Below the pieces are notes generated by a model. It had not been told where the DNA came from and did not search any database. It was given only the letters and a program-made list of their open reading frames with translations. Shown in pieces: positions 1 to 11,540 of a stretch of 64,000 nt of DNA; positions within the stretch are counted from its first letter, which is position 1, and every line of letters starts with the position of its first letter. Made by a program: the position numbers and the translations under genes. The stretch comes from Cycas panzhihuaensis (Eukaryota > Cycadophyta). The stretch spans positions 153,333,741-153,397,740 of the forward strand of contig CM041465.1 of NCBI GenBank assembly GCA_023213395.1, read 5' to 3'.

Positions 1-419
1 AAACCTCACCTATATTTGGACATAAGTTAGAGGTTAGTGGCATGACATATCACCACTCTTTCCAACTCTACATTAGGCCTCATTCTTACATCGTTGCTTA
101 TACTTATTTTCTAGTTGTTAAAAATTACTTAATCATTGATTACTTCTCATAATAGCATTCATTTCCACATCCCTACTACACTAGGTGTATTAGCTACATG
201 TGTTAGTGGCACATACTTCTATCATCTCTTCTACTTCTTCATCATCACCATGTTATCTTAATTCAAGTAGAATGTTAACTGTATATTAAAAGGTAAAGAA
301 AATTGGTATTTATGGTACACTAGAGTTAAAAATACTAGAAAGTATGAAGGCCTTTAGAGAGCCCACTTGTAACCTACACCCATCATACCAGCAACAGCTA
401 CAACACCTGCTTATGGTGG

Positions 420-1260
420 ATTTGCCCTAACATCTCCTATAGATGCTACAACCAAACTATAATAGGAGATAGATGATGAAAAGATTCATGCAAAAATTCT
501 ATTAGTTACTGATCACTCATTGCATAACTTGATTAATAAAGAGTAATATGATAAGCCTGGAAGGTCTTTGAAGTTCTCAAGAAGAACTTTGATACTAAAT
601 TAGATTTATAATTTGTTCATCTTATTTTAAAAATAAACAAATTAAAAATGTAGAAGGAACAAACTCATGAAACAATAAATCTCCTTCGACTAATCAAACA
701 GGTAATTGATAAAGATTTTAAGACCTAATATATCACTTGGGCATTCTCGATATAGTCATATCTACATATCCCTGATTATAAAAACTTACTTGAAAGTCTT
801 CAATCTAGTGGAATATTAAAGATACTCAACTTCAAAGCACTTACCGAGAAGATTATAGAATTTGACAAGACCTTTGATATGAATTTTGTAGCCTTTGGCT
901 CTCTTTTAGATGCAGCCTTTAAGGTGGAAGCAGAGGCTTGTTACACAAAAAATCAAGGTCCCTCTTATGGCAGAGGAAATAATTGAGTAAGAGGAAGAGG
1001 AAAAACACAGGAAATCATCCACAAGATCATCCAAATCCTCAGTTATAGCCTTGATAGTTTCAAGGCCAAGGGCCACCTCAATAAAGAGCAAGATAGTCAG
1101 GCTAAACCAGTACCTCTTCAGGGACTGGTAATCAAACTATTGTGTATAATCGATGTAACCGTAAAGGACACTTAGTAAAAGACTATAAAATTATCACTTA
1201 TAAGTTAGTCAAGTTCCAACCAAAACATGGAGCTCACAATATTAAAGAAACTTATGAAGA
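420..1260 (+). pseudogene. copia gag remnant
   Basis: Translation in shifting frames gives a copia-like capsid segment at about 560-950 (FDTKLDL, LLRLIKQVIDKDF, TEKIIEFDKTF). A zinc-knuckle remnant at about 1,142-1,190 reads CNRKGHLVKDY, where the family pattern CX2CX4HX4C has lost its last Cys to Tyr. Gag would package the element RNA into virus-like particles. Several in-frame stops make this copy non-functional. The N-terminal boundary is approximate. Confidence 0.65.
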
Positions 1261-1429
1261 ATCCTTTAGTGGTGTAGGTTTTGTCCAAGCACACTTTCAA
1301 AGAATTGAGAGATTTTTAACATCAAATATCATTAACCAACTAAAGACATACTTTGAAGCTCGATGTGGATATATCACTTATGAATTCCCTTCACCAATGC
1401 CAAGCCTTATTAGAATTGCAAATAGTGTG

Positions 1430-2830
1430 GCTTCAATCGACAAGCAATTGATTATGGATACAAAAGTAACTCAACATATGACATGCAATCACAGTCTATA
1501 TCAGACATTTGACTCAAATGTTCAAGGAGTTGTTCACATGGCTGATAAATCACAATAACCTGTTAAAGGAATTGGTAACATTTTCCTGAAACTCCCATAC
1601 TTAAAAGATTTTATATTGCTTGATGTCTTATATATACCTAATCTTAAACAAAACTTGCTCTCCTTATCTACACTCATCTCTCATGGATTTAATCTGAGTA
1701 TAACCACAAATGATTAGACTCTTAAGATCATTCACCCTCGAACTGATCAAGTGGTCTTAACTAGACATCTCTCTGACAAACTCTTTCGACTAAATAACTC
1801 TCCATCTTTTGAATCCCATTGTGCCCAAAGCCCTTACGCCAACGAAGAATTTGTATTTAATTCAATCTTGACCCATACAACGTTGTCACTAAAAGCTCTT
1901 TGGCATACTTGCATAAGCCATGTTTATATCGATAGACTTAGAGATCTTTCTAACACTCTTCCAAATCTTCCAAATTTCTCCTCTAAGCCCTTTAAATGTG
2001 AAGCTTATATTATTGCCAAGTCTCATCAATAACCCTTTCCCAAAAGTTAATAGAAATTGAGATATCCATTACAATAAATACACTTTGATCTATACGGACT
2101 AATGCCCATTTCTTCACTAAAGGGCAAGTTATATTACATCTCTTTCATTGATGATTTCACTAGAAAAGTATGGGTAGCTTTTCTACATAAGAAAGATGAA
2201 GCTTTCTATATATTCAAAGAATTCAAAGCCTACATTAAAAATGAGTCAGATTATCAACTAAAATGTATTTGAACTCATAATGGTGGCAAATATACCTCAC
2301 ATGAGTTTGAAAGCTACCTTTGAGACAATGGCATCAAGCATTAAATAATAGTAGTAGGTACCCCACAGTAAAATGGAGTTGTCAAGCACATGAATGTGAC
2401 AATCATAAACATGGCTCAAGCTATGTTGGTATACAAAAATGTACCTACCTACCTATGGGCCAAAGCCATTTGGATAGTTGTGTATTGTATCAATGCTATT
2501 AGCCCATTAAATGAAGGCCAATCACTTAATGAAAAGTGGTTAGGAAAAGCCCCCGTTGTTCACTACCATCAAATTTTTGGCTTTACATGCTATGCCTACA
2601 GTCTGGATGTAGAGCGAAATAAACTCCAACCAAGGGTACTTAGAGACATCTTTGTTAGATACCCTATGGATAAGAAAGGTTATAAGATCTTTATACCTTT
2701 ACAACAAAAAATTATTATTACTAGAGATGTTATTTTTGTGGAAACAGATGATCACTTGCTTAGACTAGACTCTAAAGTACCCTCACACTACTATAATAAT
2801 GTTATTAATTATGATGTTTAGATTCTAAAA
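1430..2830 (+). pseudogene. copia protease and integrase remnant
   Basis: At about 1,455-1,500 the aspartic protease region is recognisable from MDTKVTQHMTCN, where the usual DSGA active site is lost. LWHTCISHVYIDRLRDL at about 1,900-1,945 is the GAG-pre-integrase motif. The integrase core follows. The first Asp may survive in DLYGLM (about 2,090), but the second acidic site reads THNGGKYTS instead of TDNGG, and the Glu position reads GVVKHMN instead of GVVERKN. The C-terminal part (LWAKAIW, W.GKAP, FGFTCYAY) is well preserved at 2,450-2,600. Two of three DDE residues are substituted, so the enzyme would be dead even without the frame breaks. Confidence 0.8.
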
Positions 2831-3299
2831 TTTTGGGGGAAGGGGGGGGATAAACATAAATTACTCCAAATATTGGAAGCTAAAAATAGAGCCTCAAAGG
2901 ATACAAGTTATGACTCTGAACCGATGAGTGCATATCTAATACCATCCTTTGAAGATAATAGAGTTGACAAAGGCAAAGTGATTATAGAAGAACCATCCTC
3001 TCCACTTTCAGTTAACAAAGGTAAAACAATGGTAGAAGGACCATCTTTCTTAGGCACATCAACATCCTCCTTATAAAATGATAATTTCAATGAACAAGGT
3101 GAGAACCAAGAAGTTGAGGAAATGAGGACCTCATTCCCAACTCAAGGATCTCGAGAAGCTCGCTAGCTCAATAAGGACATACGACCAGATAAGGTGGGTA
3201 AAACTGGCACTCAAAGTGCCCATAGAATAAGGATGTATGGATCATTATATACTGAGCTTGAATCAACAGAACTACACCTTACTCTTAATGAAAAGCCTC

Positions 3300-4775
3300 T
3301 CTTGTAGCAGGAAGCTATAAAACATACATTTTGGAGAAATGCCATGAACAAAGAGTACCAATCTCTTATCAAGAACAATACATGGGAGCTCGTTGATCTA
3401 CAACTTGGCAGAAAGGTAGTTCAAAATAAATAGGTGTCTAAAAACAAATATAGATCATATGGTACCCTTGAAAAATATAAAGCAAGGTTGGTAGCTAAAG
3501 GATTTACACAAAGGAAAGGCATCAACTACACTGAAGTCTTTGTACCTATAACCAAGCGGCCTACAATTAAAACTCTTATGGCCTTGGCTGCTCAACAGGG
3601 TTGGAAAATCCACCAACTTGATATTAAGACTTCATTTCTCAATGGAGATCTTGAAGAAGAAATTTAAATGGCTCAACTAGAAGGATATAAGATTAAAGGT
3701 CAAAAGCATAAGGTTTGCAAGCTCAGAATGTCTATATACGACCTTAAACAAGCCCCTCATGCTTGGTTTGCCAAGTTTTCTGAAAGAATGAGGTAACTTA
3801 GATATGAGGTTTGTGACTACCAAGATATTGATGTAACATTATTCATCAAGTGCCATAAGGATAAAGTTGCTTATCTCATAATCTTTGTGGATGACATGCT
3901 AGTAACGGGTAATAGTGAACAGGCAATAAGCTAGCTGAAAAAGGACCTTGGTAAAACATTCGAATTGTCTAATGTCAATTTGATGAAATATTACTTAAGA
4001 ATTGAAATAACACAAAAGAATAGAAAATTTTTCCTCTCCCAAGAAAAATACATCAACGATCTTCTAACCAAGTTTCAGTTAGAATATGCTTGACTAGTGA
4101 TTTTACTTATGGACCCTAATACCAAACTTTTAGCTAAAGGTAATACTAGGGAGGTAGATGTAACGCTCTACAAGAAACTTGTAGGTAGTCTCATCTACAC
4201 TACCAATATAAGGCTAAATATTACACACCCTATTGACATTCTTACTCATTACATGACAAATCCTAGGTAGAATCATTGGCAGGTAGCAGTGCGAGTGTTG
4301 AGATACCTTAAGATGACAAGCAAATATGGTTTGTTGTATGAACCTAATTTAGACTTTAAACTTTCTACATACATAGACTTAGACTTTTCAGGAGATAAAG
4401 ATATAGAAAGATCTATGTCTAGGTATATAATGTTTCTTAGTATAGCACTAATATCATGGAGATCTAGACAATAGAAGATAGTTGTAGATTCAATTACCAA
4501 AGTTGAATACATTATTGCTTCTAAGACTGGTAAGGAAGTGATATGGCTGAGAAAATTATTGGAAACATTGAATATCACCCAAACAAGTCCTATGAGTCTT
4601 TATGTATATAATCAATCAATAATCTACATGGTAAAAAATCCTATATTTCACGATCATACCAAACACATAAGTATAAAAGTCCATAGGATTAGAGAACTTA
4701 TTTATGACGATACAATTTAATTAGAATGCTACCCCACAGTAGATCAAGTGGCCGATATCTTCACTAAACAGCTGT
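3300..4775 (+). pseudogene. copia reverse transcriptase and RNase H remnant
   Basis: RT motifs are clear: ARLVAKGFTQRKGINY at about 3,484-3,535, QLDIKTSFLNGDLEEE at about 3,616-3,664, and the catalytic box IIFVDDMLVTGN at about 3,880-3,915 (YVDD family). RNase H follows at about 4,450-4,720 with WRSRQ, a KVEYI segment aligned with TEAEY, and TKHISIKVHRIREL. The usual terminal copia motif ADIFTKQL is at about 4,750-4,775. Scattered stops (for example after EEEI at 3,667) break the polyprotein. Family and order are certain; function is lost. Confidence 0.87.
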
Positions 4776-4779
4776 AAAA

Positions 4780-5270
4780 GGTGAAATTTGAATAGTTCCA
4801 AAGGTAGTTTGGCCTTAGGGTCTCCATCTTTGACTAATTAAAGAAGATGGCAACAGGATCATCATACTCTACTCTCTTTGTGAAAACCCCTTATAAGCGC
4901 GAAAGAATAAAAGTAAGTTTTTTCTCTATCCTATTTGTAAAAATCCCATGTGGGTATGGAAGGATAAGGGTTGTACTAATTTTGAAAAATTAAAACTTGT
5001 GAAAACCCATAAAGGCATAGGGGATGACCAAACGATATATAGAGACTTAGCAGATTAAGTTACATATTTAAGTTGCTTGGCTATCAGGCTACATCAAAGA
5101 GCCACCTTAGCCATTTTGATTTATAAAAGAGGCTATAGATCTTAGAAAGTTCATGGGTTTTTATTTCCCATGAGGGTTTTCCTACAAAAGTGTCATTTAC
5201 AATTTCAATGTAATAATAAGACTCAAATGAAGACCTCATAGAATAGATTTTCTTAAAATAATCTTCCACC
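4780..5270. other. 3' untranslated region of element F
   Basis: Between the end of RNase H and the purine tract there is no supported gene. It contains two diverged copies of a short motif with CTTTGTGAAAACCCC-like text (about 4,880-4,900) and GTGAAAACCCAT (about 4,997-5,008). The short reverse ORF here has no recognisable domain. Confidence 0.5.
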
Positions 5271-5272
5271 AT

Positions 5273-5284
5273 TAAGGGGGGGAT
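5273..5284 (+). other. Polypurine tract of element F
   Basis: The run TTAAGGGGGGGATTA lies just after the pol remnants and resembles the copia consensus in which AAGGGGGAGATT abuts the 3' LTR. It would prime plus-strand DNA synthesis. Confidence 0.6.
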
Positions 5285-5600
5285 TAAAAGAGGTTAATAT
5301 ATTAAGGTCATTTGTGTAAATTAATTATGTCATTTTAGGATATATTATTATCATTAGTCTCTTAATGAAATGCACTTTATGTGTATTTAGATGTAATTTT
5401 GGGTTTATGTCATTAGGCGAGAAAATCCTAACCCTAATGTTCACTCTCAATAATAAAAGGTGAAATCTCAAGGAGGGAGTTATTATTCATTCTCACCTCC
5501 AAGCTTAGCTCTCATATCTTGTTTTATCTCTTTTTCATTTTGCATTGCCATTGTGTGCATATGAGTGATTTATTTCCTAGATCCATCTTTCTTTCAAACA
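5285..5600 (+). repeat. Probable 3' LTR of element F
   Basis: This AT-rich stretch follows the purine tract and contains AATAATAAAAGG near 5,450, which could be the poly(A) signal region. No second LTR copy is in the window, so both ends are estimates. Confidence 0.45.
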
Positions 5601-6530
5601 TATGATCAATATGATTATTTGCATACTCTATAAGAAGAAATCTTTTTTTTTTTTAATGCTAATCTTAATAAATATTAATAAGTGTACTAATATAGTCTTA
5701 TTTTTATTTTTTCTATATATGTTGTCCAATTATAAATAAAGTATTAGTGGAATTAGTCTACTCTAGTTATTTAATATATTATAGATCACTAAAATTATTA
5801 AATTTGGATTATTATAAATATTTGGTACTATAAAATCGACTTGAGGAGATAACACTCTATTAAAAATCATATAACAAATGAAGTAGAACTATGCAAAATT
5901 TTACTCCTTTATGATTTTTAAAATGTAAAGAATATGAGGCAAGAATATTTTCTTTTAGTCCATTTTATTTATAACAAAACACATATATTTTTAATGTTTT
6001 TCTAGCTTTATTCTCTCTTATGCTTATTGGTCATAATGTTCTTGACATGTTGTAATATCTAACTATATAATTATACAAATAATTAATTCAAAAATTTAAA
6101 GTTATTATAGTTATATACTAAAAATTAAAATTATTATATATGATGATATGTATTTCCATTTTAATCATCGTTACTTTTTTCTCTTTAACTTTAGCTCCAC
6201 ACAAATTAAGTACACACATATTTTAGTTTTCCTTGGTATACATATAGGTTTAAATTATTGATTTTAAATCCTAGTGAATTGTATATATAGGATATAACCC
6301 TATGAATAATCATATGTATAATCTTAATACAAATTATACATAGTAAGTCTAGAAAAATTATTAAGTTAATGTATTATATTATAATTAACAGGACTTTGCC
6401 ATGTAATCTAACAAGATCCTCTAGCTATTTTTTTACATCTAAATCTAAATAACTTGTAAGTCAAACATTGGCTATAGAAAAGAATAAAAGATCAAGTTGT
6501 GTATTATTTTTTATATTGGACAACCTACAA
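5600..6530. other. AT-rich stretch without recognisable features
   Basis: No coding frame, repeat pair or RNA gene is supported here. It is very AT-rich, as are the flanking copia remnants, and may be older eroded repeat DNA. Confidence 0.5.
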
Positions 6531-7106
6531 CTTCTAACTAAAATGATCCACTAAGAAAACTTATGATAAAAACCTTGCATGCTAATTTGGTAAACATGCC
6601 TACTCTTATTGAAATATATGATTTAATCATATATGTAATGCTTAATGTTAAAGTGGTGTGAAACATATACAATCTCTCTAAACACTTGCAATGAATGATG
6701 TGAGATGCACACATATCCATATAATTATGGTATTGGATGATGTAAAGACTCAAAAGGTGTTATAGGCTACTCACAAGGTGAACAATGCTATAAATATATA
6801 TATACACCACTTGAGAACTTAAAAAAGGGGATGCACTTTTTCTAATCATAAAGAGAAGCTCCAAACTCCACCTTATCCTATGGTCTTTTTCACATTAGGT
6901 TTTCCATATATAAATCTATTATCTCTTTTATGGTGAATGCTTATGATGCTTATTGGTGTATGTTTCTATTTCTGTTATTATTATTCCTTTATATATGTAT
7001 ATATTCTCATGAATTAATTTAGTTATTATATATAAATATTATAATTTTAATATGTTATACTCTACATTTCTAATATGGTATCAAAGTGTAATTATAGATT
7101 ATAACA
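6530..7106 (+). repeat. Candidate 5' LTR of a second copia element (element G)
   Basis: The stretch has a strong TATA-like run at 6,789-6,804 and ends just before initiator-Met PBS-like sequences at 7,076 and 7,107, the arrangement expected for a 5' LTR. No partner LTR was found, so the left end is a guess. Confidence 0.4.
6789..6804 (+). promoter_or_regulatory. TATA-like box in candidate copia LTR
   Basis: TATAAATATATATATA lies about 300 bases before the PBS-like sites, a plausible U3 promoter position. The whole region is AT-rich, so chance occurrence is possible. Confidence 0.35.
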
Positions 7107-7120
7107 TGGTATTAGAGCCA
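7107..7120 (+). other. Primer binding site, initiator tRNA-Met type
   Basis: TGGTATTAGAGCCA differs by one base from the common copia PBS TGGTATCAGAGCC. A second copy, TGGTATCAAAG, starts at 7,076, 31 bases upstream. One may be the true PBS and the other part of a duplication at the LTR junction. Confidence 0.55.
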
Positions 7121-8440
7121 TGGTTAGTTGAGAGATATTATGTACTAGGAAGAAAGCTTATACGAGTCAATTGAGAGCTAGTATAATCTAATGATAGAGC
7201 TAGTATATGAGCTAGATATGAGGTGAATATGATAAGCTAGACATATAACTATGCCAATTATATTAGTGACATGTGATCAAGATCTAAGGGCTAGATGAAG
7301 ATAAAGTTGCATATATGAGATAAACATATATACAAATGGTATGTTGATGTATTTAATTTATACAGATATTTATTATATACGTTGGTACCATATTCATAAA
7401 ACATATAAGTGTATTTAAAGATCATCCACAAAAGATTACTTAAGTTGGATTGATCACCCTATGAAAGTAACACATTAGTGAAGAAGGTATGATATTTTAT
7501 TAGTGAAGGCTTTTGTGAGTATTCTACTTGAGGATTCACTATTATATATGAACCATTTTAGAGGCTTTTGCAAGCATCTCAAATAGAGATTCATTGCTAG
7601 AATAAAGCTAGTATCTTATTAGTCAAATGTGAAATAGGTAGTAGGCTTATACAATATGAAATGTGATAAAAGAAGACAAGTATTTTTATTAGAAACTAAA
7701 TAAATATATGGCACATGGAATTGATTATTATTAGTGACGGAATAAATAAAGGGCATGTGATATTTATGAGGACACTATGAATATTATGATAATAATATTA
7801 AGGGTATTATAGATGGTTTAATGAGAATATTATGGTGGCATGAAATGTTTATATAGGCATATTACTGAATAGTTTGTTAAATGAGGCATGGGAAAATTGA
7901 TAATTATGTAAAAGGTATTTTGAAGTAATTATAAATTTTTTGAATGAAATTTTTGTGGTGTTATGCAATGATATTAATGAAGGCATCATTATTAAGGGTA
8001 TATGTGGGCCTATAAAACCTTTTCAAAACTTGTATACTCAAGATGTAATAGATCCATAAAAAAGTCCATGGTGATAACACATGGTGGGTCATGTAGACCT
8101 ATTAGGTAATACCATAACTGAAATGTGGGTTTTACATATTTTTATTATGAATGAATTGGTAATATACCACTTGAACAAAAGATCACACAAAATCAGTGCC
8201 TTGGTGAAACCCTACTAAATGGCTATTTATGATTTTTTAAAAAGTAAAGCATCCATACAAGCCACTACATCTAATCGATCATATCTTCTTGAAGGTAATT
8301 CATCTTTAGTTTTTCTCCCTTTTTGTAACCCTATTTACAAATCTCAAAACTCATTTAGAATTAAAGAAATCTATGAATACTTTGTCATCATGGCACCTAC
8401 TAAATAACAATGCACTTTATAAAGTTAACATGCCACCGTG
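7121..8440. other. Non-coding leader or remnant downstream of the PBS
   Basis: No conserved protein is visible. The 62-codon frame at 8,219-8,407 has no recognisable domain and is probably chance. The region reads as a decayed retrotransposon leader. Confidence 0.4.
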
Positions 8441-8479
8441 AAAAGTATCACATGAAGATGCTAGCTATCCATTATAGAG

Positions 8480-9290
8480 AAAACCATGCTAGATCAATGG
8501 AGGAAGACTCTATTCAATGATGAAGAAATCCTCATCAAATAAGTTATGGAGAAATTCATGGATAACTATGGTGATCCTTAACCACATGTTAAAGAGGGTT
8601 ATGATCCTCCACCATATGAAGTTAAGGTTAATGATAAGAAAGTAGGGGATTCGTCATCTTTAAGGTAGGAATATAATAATGTAGAGGTTAGTATTATATA
8701 TACCCCATGCTATTATAAAGAGAAAATATATGGTGTTATGTTAATAAATGTTCTTCAGAACTTACCTTCTTCTTTATCTTGTTTCTTCCATTTCTCTTCC
8801 CTTTTCTCTATTTTGAATAGTTACAGGGTTAGACTTATAAAAAAGAAACATTTAGCTCTATTTGAGCACTTGTAGTAAAATGGATCCCTAGCTCTTATAT
8901 GGATCAGAAATGACTTTGATACCACTTGTTACAAGTCTAACCCTATAATCAAGATAAAGAAATATAAAGAAAACTGGTAGAAAGAAGATAAAGAAGAAGG
9001 TAAGTTCTAAATAATATTCATTAACGTAACACTATACATCCTCTCTTTATAATAGTGTGGGATATATATAACACTAACCCCTATATTATTATATTCCTAC
9101 CTCTAAGCTAACCAATCCTCTACTTCCTTATCATTAACCTTAACCTTATATAGTGGAGGATCATAACTCTCTCTAATATGTAGTGAAGTCTTACCACAAC
9201 AACCATGTATTCCATAGAAGATATCCCAATAAATCTATGATATTATTCCATTGAAGAAATACCTACACTTGATCGAACATGAAGAGAAAA
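8480..9290. repeat. Long imperfect inverted repeat with PBS-like spacer
   Basis: The left arm (about 8,480-8,845) reappears reverse-complemented in the right arm (about 8,928-9,290). Matching blocks include GGTTATGATCCTCCAC near 8,607 and 9,155, GTTAAGGTTAATGATAAG near 8,621 and 9,130, TAGGAATATAATAAT near 8,666 and 9,085, and AGGGTTAGACTT near 8,826 and 8,937. The spacer, on the minus strand, holds TGGTATCAAAG next to the right arm (about 8,913-8,925), a copia-type PBS. The arms therefore look like two LTR-like sequences in opposite orientation. Outer limits are soft. Confidence 0.75.
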
Positions 9291-9291
9291 T

Positions 9292-9506
9292 AATCGATGT
9301 CATTAGAACATACCATTTAGAGAAATGGATAACTTACATGATACATTATAGCCCTCTATATTTGTTATGAATAGATGAATAACACCTATCTCATATTATA
9401 TAAGGTCTTAAAGCCTTGACCAGATACCTTACAGAAAGAATATAGAGATGTACCTACCATAATATAGTTATCTCCCATTACCACGTATACCTTGAAGATA
9501 CCCATA
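9292..9506. other. Short spacer before element E
   Basis: Nothing is recognised here apart from possible faint continuation of the right arm of the inverted repeat. Confidence 0.4.
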
Positions 9507-9651
9507 TATAGGTTACAATGGAGATGTATAGTAGAGCAGTAAACTATGAGAAAACTAATCCATATTTAAAACATGTGAATACATCATTTTAATTAACCCA
9601 TTTTTACTTGAGAGTATACAAATTTCTTTCAATAGGTGGTGTTAATGAACA
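9507..9651 (-). repeat. 3' LTR of element E (minus orientation)
   Basis: Bases 9,507-9,615 match the right copy. The copy continues to about 9,651, where the minus strand begins TGTTCATTAACACC. The outer terminus TGTAGG is mutated to TATAGG here. The inner boundary is uncertain because no good purine tract is visible on the minus strand. Confidence 0.6.
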
Positions 9652-9946
9652 CTGGGGGAGATGACCCCATAAAGTTTATACTTTTGAGGGAGGAGGGAAA
9701 CCTCCTCAACCCCTAATTCAAAATAATATAACATAAATTAAACCTTACCTAATTTACCTTGAAGGGTTGTGTACTACATACTCCAAGGTGGGATTAAGTG
9801 CTAGACATTAACCTAACATTCTTCTCCTTAATGATCATTACGTACATCTGTATCTTCTCTTTAAACTTATGAAACTTGAACTTGAAAAAAACTTAAAAAA
9901 AAACTTTGAATATTTGTCCTTTAGCTTGATCATCATCATTATCAAC

Positions 9947-10558
9947 TCACCTTGTCTTTCTAGTAATGTGTATCTCTTTAACATTGAGTGGTTCAAATGA
10001 AGTCCAAGTAGGTGTAGTTTGATTTGAATGAAGATGAATAACTGTAACTCTAACTTTATCTCCTAGAACTTTAACTTTATATTTTGAAATCTTTATTTTA
10101 TGAATATTTGTCATATTAAAAAGTTTCTTCCCCTCAAATGAAGGATCAACTTCATATGCAACAAGGTGATCGTTCATTTGACTTGAATTCTCTTTCTTAG
10201 TCTTTTTATCACAAACAACCTACTCTAACATCTATCTCATATGCTCAACAATATCAAAGTTAAATTCATTTATATTGAATGTTTCTCCCCCATAAATAGA
10301 ATCTAAGGTGTCCCATATGGATTTATATATCATCATTTCACAAACTTTAGAAAAAACATTATCATCTATGGTGTAAAATAATATAACTAAGGCTTCATTA
10401 TCCTTTTTTATGTCTTCTTTAGTATTAAGTTCATATCCATCTTATAGATATCTCCAAAGATCATTTGTGATAAAGTAAGTTTATATTATTTTATGCCATT
10501 GCAGAAAACCATGGCCATCAAATATAGGAAATTGTATTTGATTTAAATTTATTACCAT
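9947..10558 (-). pseudogene. copia-type gag of element E
   Basis: Reading the minus strand from an ATG at 10,558 gives MVINLNQIQFPIFDGHGFLQW, the N-terminal signature of copia gag proteins of the DUF4219/UBN2 type (substrate-like segment FDGxxFxxW). NTKEDIKKDNEALVILFYTI and a later IWDTLDSIYGGE segment match the usual UBN2 helices. Four in-frame stops occur before residue 130. The frame then stays open at 9,947-10,177 into a basic tail without a CCHC knuckle. Gag would form particles; a gag-only element would need pol in trans. Gag lies near the 3' LTR, about 3 kb from the PBS. Confidence 0.7.
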
Positions 10559-10978
10559 TTTATAGGAAACTTTAGTATATAATAAAAAAGAAATATATTC
10601 TTCAAGTAGATAACTCCTTTAAATATTTTTAATACTAATGTAAGTAGATGATAAAGATATTCTGAAAAGAATGCAAACTAATGTTAATAAGTTATCTATA
10701 GTGTGGTCTTGCCAATAACTTCCAAGAAAAATGATGTAATACCTTTAAAAATAAAATGAGATTTCTTTTATACAAAATGAAAATAACTTAAATGAAATAC
10801 AATAACCTCTAAGCAAGATGAAATAAACAATGAACTCTTGAAAGAAATATGTAAGTAATCACTTTCCCAAAAGAATACAATGCTTTTAAATAAAATATTC
10901 CTTTGGAAAAATAAAGGGTACTACTAACTAGATGCTACTTTTACAAGTGCATGAAATTCTTAGCAATGATGAAAGACT

Positions 10979-11205
10979 AATACTTTCAATAAATGTATGA
11001 ACTTTTTAACAATGAGTAATAAATAATGCTTTCAACAAGTGTATATGCTCTTAACAATGAAAAATGAAGAATGCTTTCAACAAGTGTATATACTCTCAAT
11101 AATGATGAATGAAGAATACTTTCAACAAGTGTATGAACCTTTCAACAAGGATAAATGAGGAATGCTTTCAATAAGTGTATGAACTTTTCAAGTGTATGCA
11201 TTTAG
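10979..11205. repeat. 45-46 bp tandem repeat, five copies
   Basis: Units start at 10,979, 11,025, 11,070, 11,115 and 11,161. Each begins AATGCTTTCAACAAGTGTAT or a close variant and ends near AATGAAGAATGAAG-type text. A weaker unit may precede at about 10,931. It lies in the non-coding part of element E. Confidence 0.85.
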
Positions 11206-11474
11206 TAGAAATAAAAAACTTAATAAATCAATGAACTTATAATGTATAATTTCAAATATACTTTGAAATATAATAATTATATAAACAAATTTACAAAGTA
11301 ACTAAGATCTTTAAATATACATATCTGAAATAAAACTTCTTGATGATGAAGAAATAAAAAAATTCTAAGCTTTTGATTTTCAAATAAATAAACACAAACT
11401 TGAGGAAGAAAATAACCAAACTTTTCAATATAAGATGAATAATTATTTCTTTTGTATGAGGTAGAAATATTAAA

Positions 11475-11478
<4 letters not shown>

Positions 11479-11538
<60 letters not shown>
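11479..11538. repeat. (TA)n microsatellite
   Basis: About 30 uninterrupted TA units. It is a simple sequence within the non-coding part of element E. Confidence 0.97.

Positions 11539-11539
<1 letters not shown>

Positions 11540-11540
<1 letters not shown>

Larger units (their letters stand above)
1..5600 (+). mobile_element. Decayed Ty1/copia retrotransposon (element F)
   Basis: Copia-type protein remnants appear in the copia order on the plus strand: gag with a zinc-knuckle remnant, protease, GAG-pre-integrase, integrase, reverse transcriptase and RNase H, followed by a purine tract and a probable 3' LTR. Placing integrase before RT is diagnostic of Ty1/copia. The reading frame is broken by many stops and shifts. 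I could not find the 5' LTR or a primer binding site in the first 300 bases, so the left end is probably outside the window or too decayed. The right end near 5,600 is soft. Confidence 0.85.

Noticed and set aside
2834-2850. G-rich run resembling a polypurine tract
   Set aside because: It lies between integrase and RT of the copia element, and no LTR follows; a better candidate is at 5,273.
9652-9664. CTGGGGGAGATGA resembling a plus-strand copia PPT beside the left LTR of E
   Set aside because: PBS and gag of E are on the minus strand, and no plus-strand LTR follows it; left unassigned.
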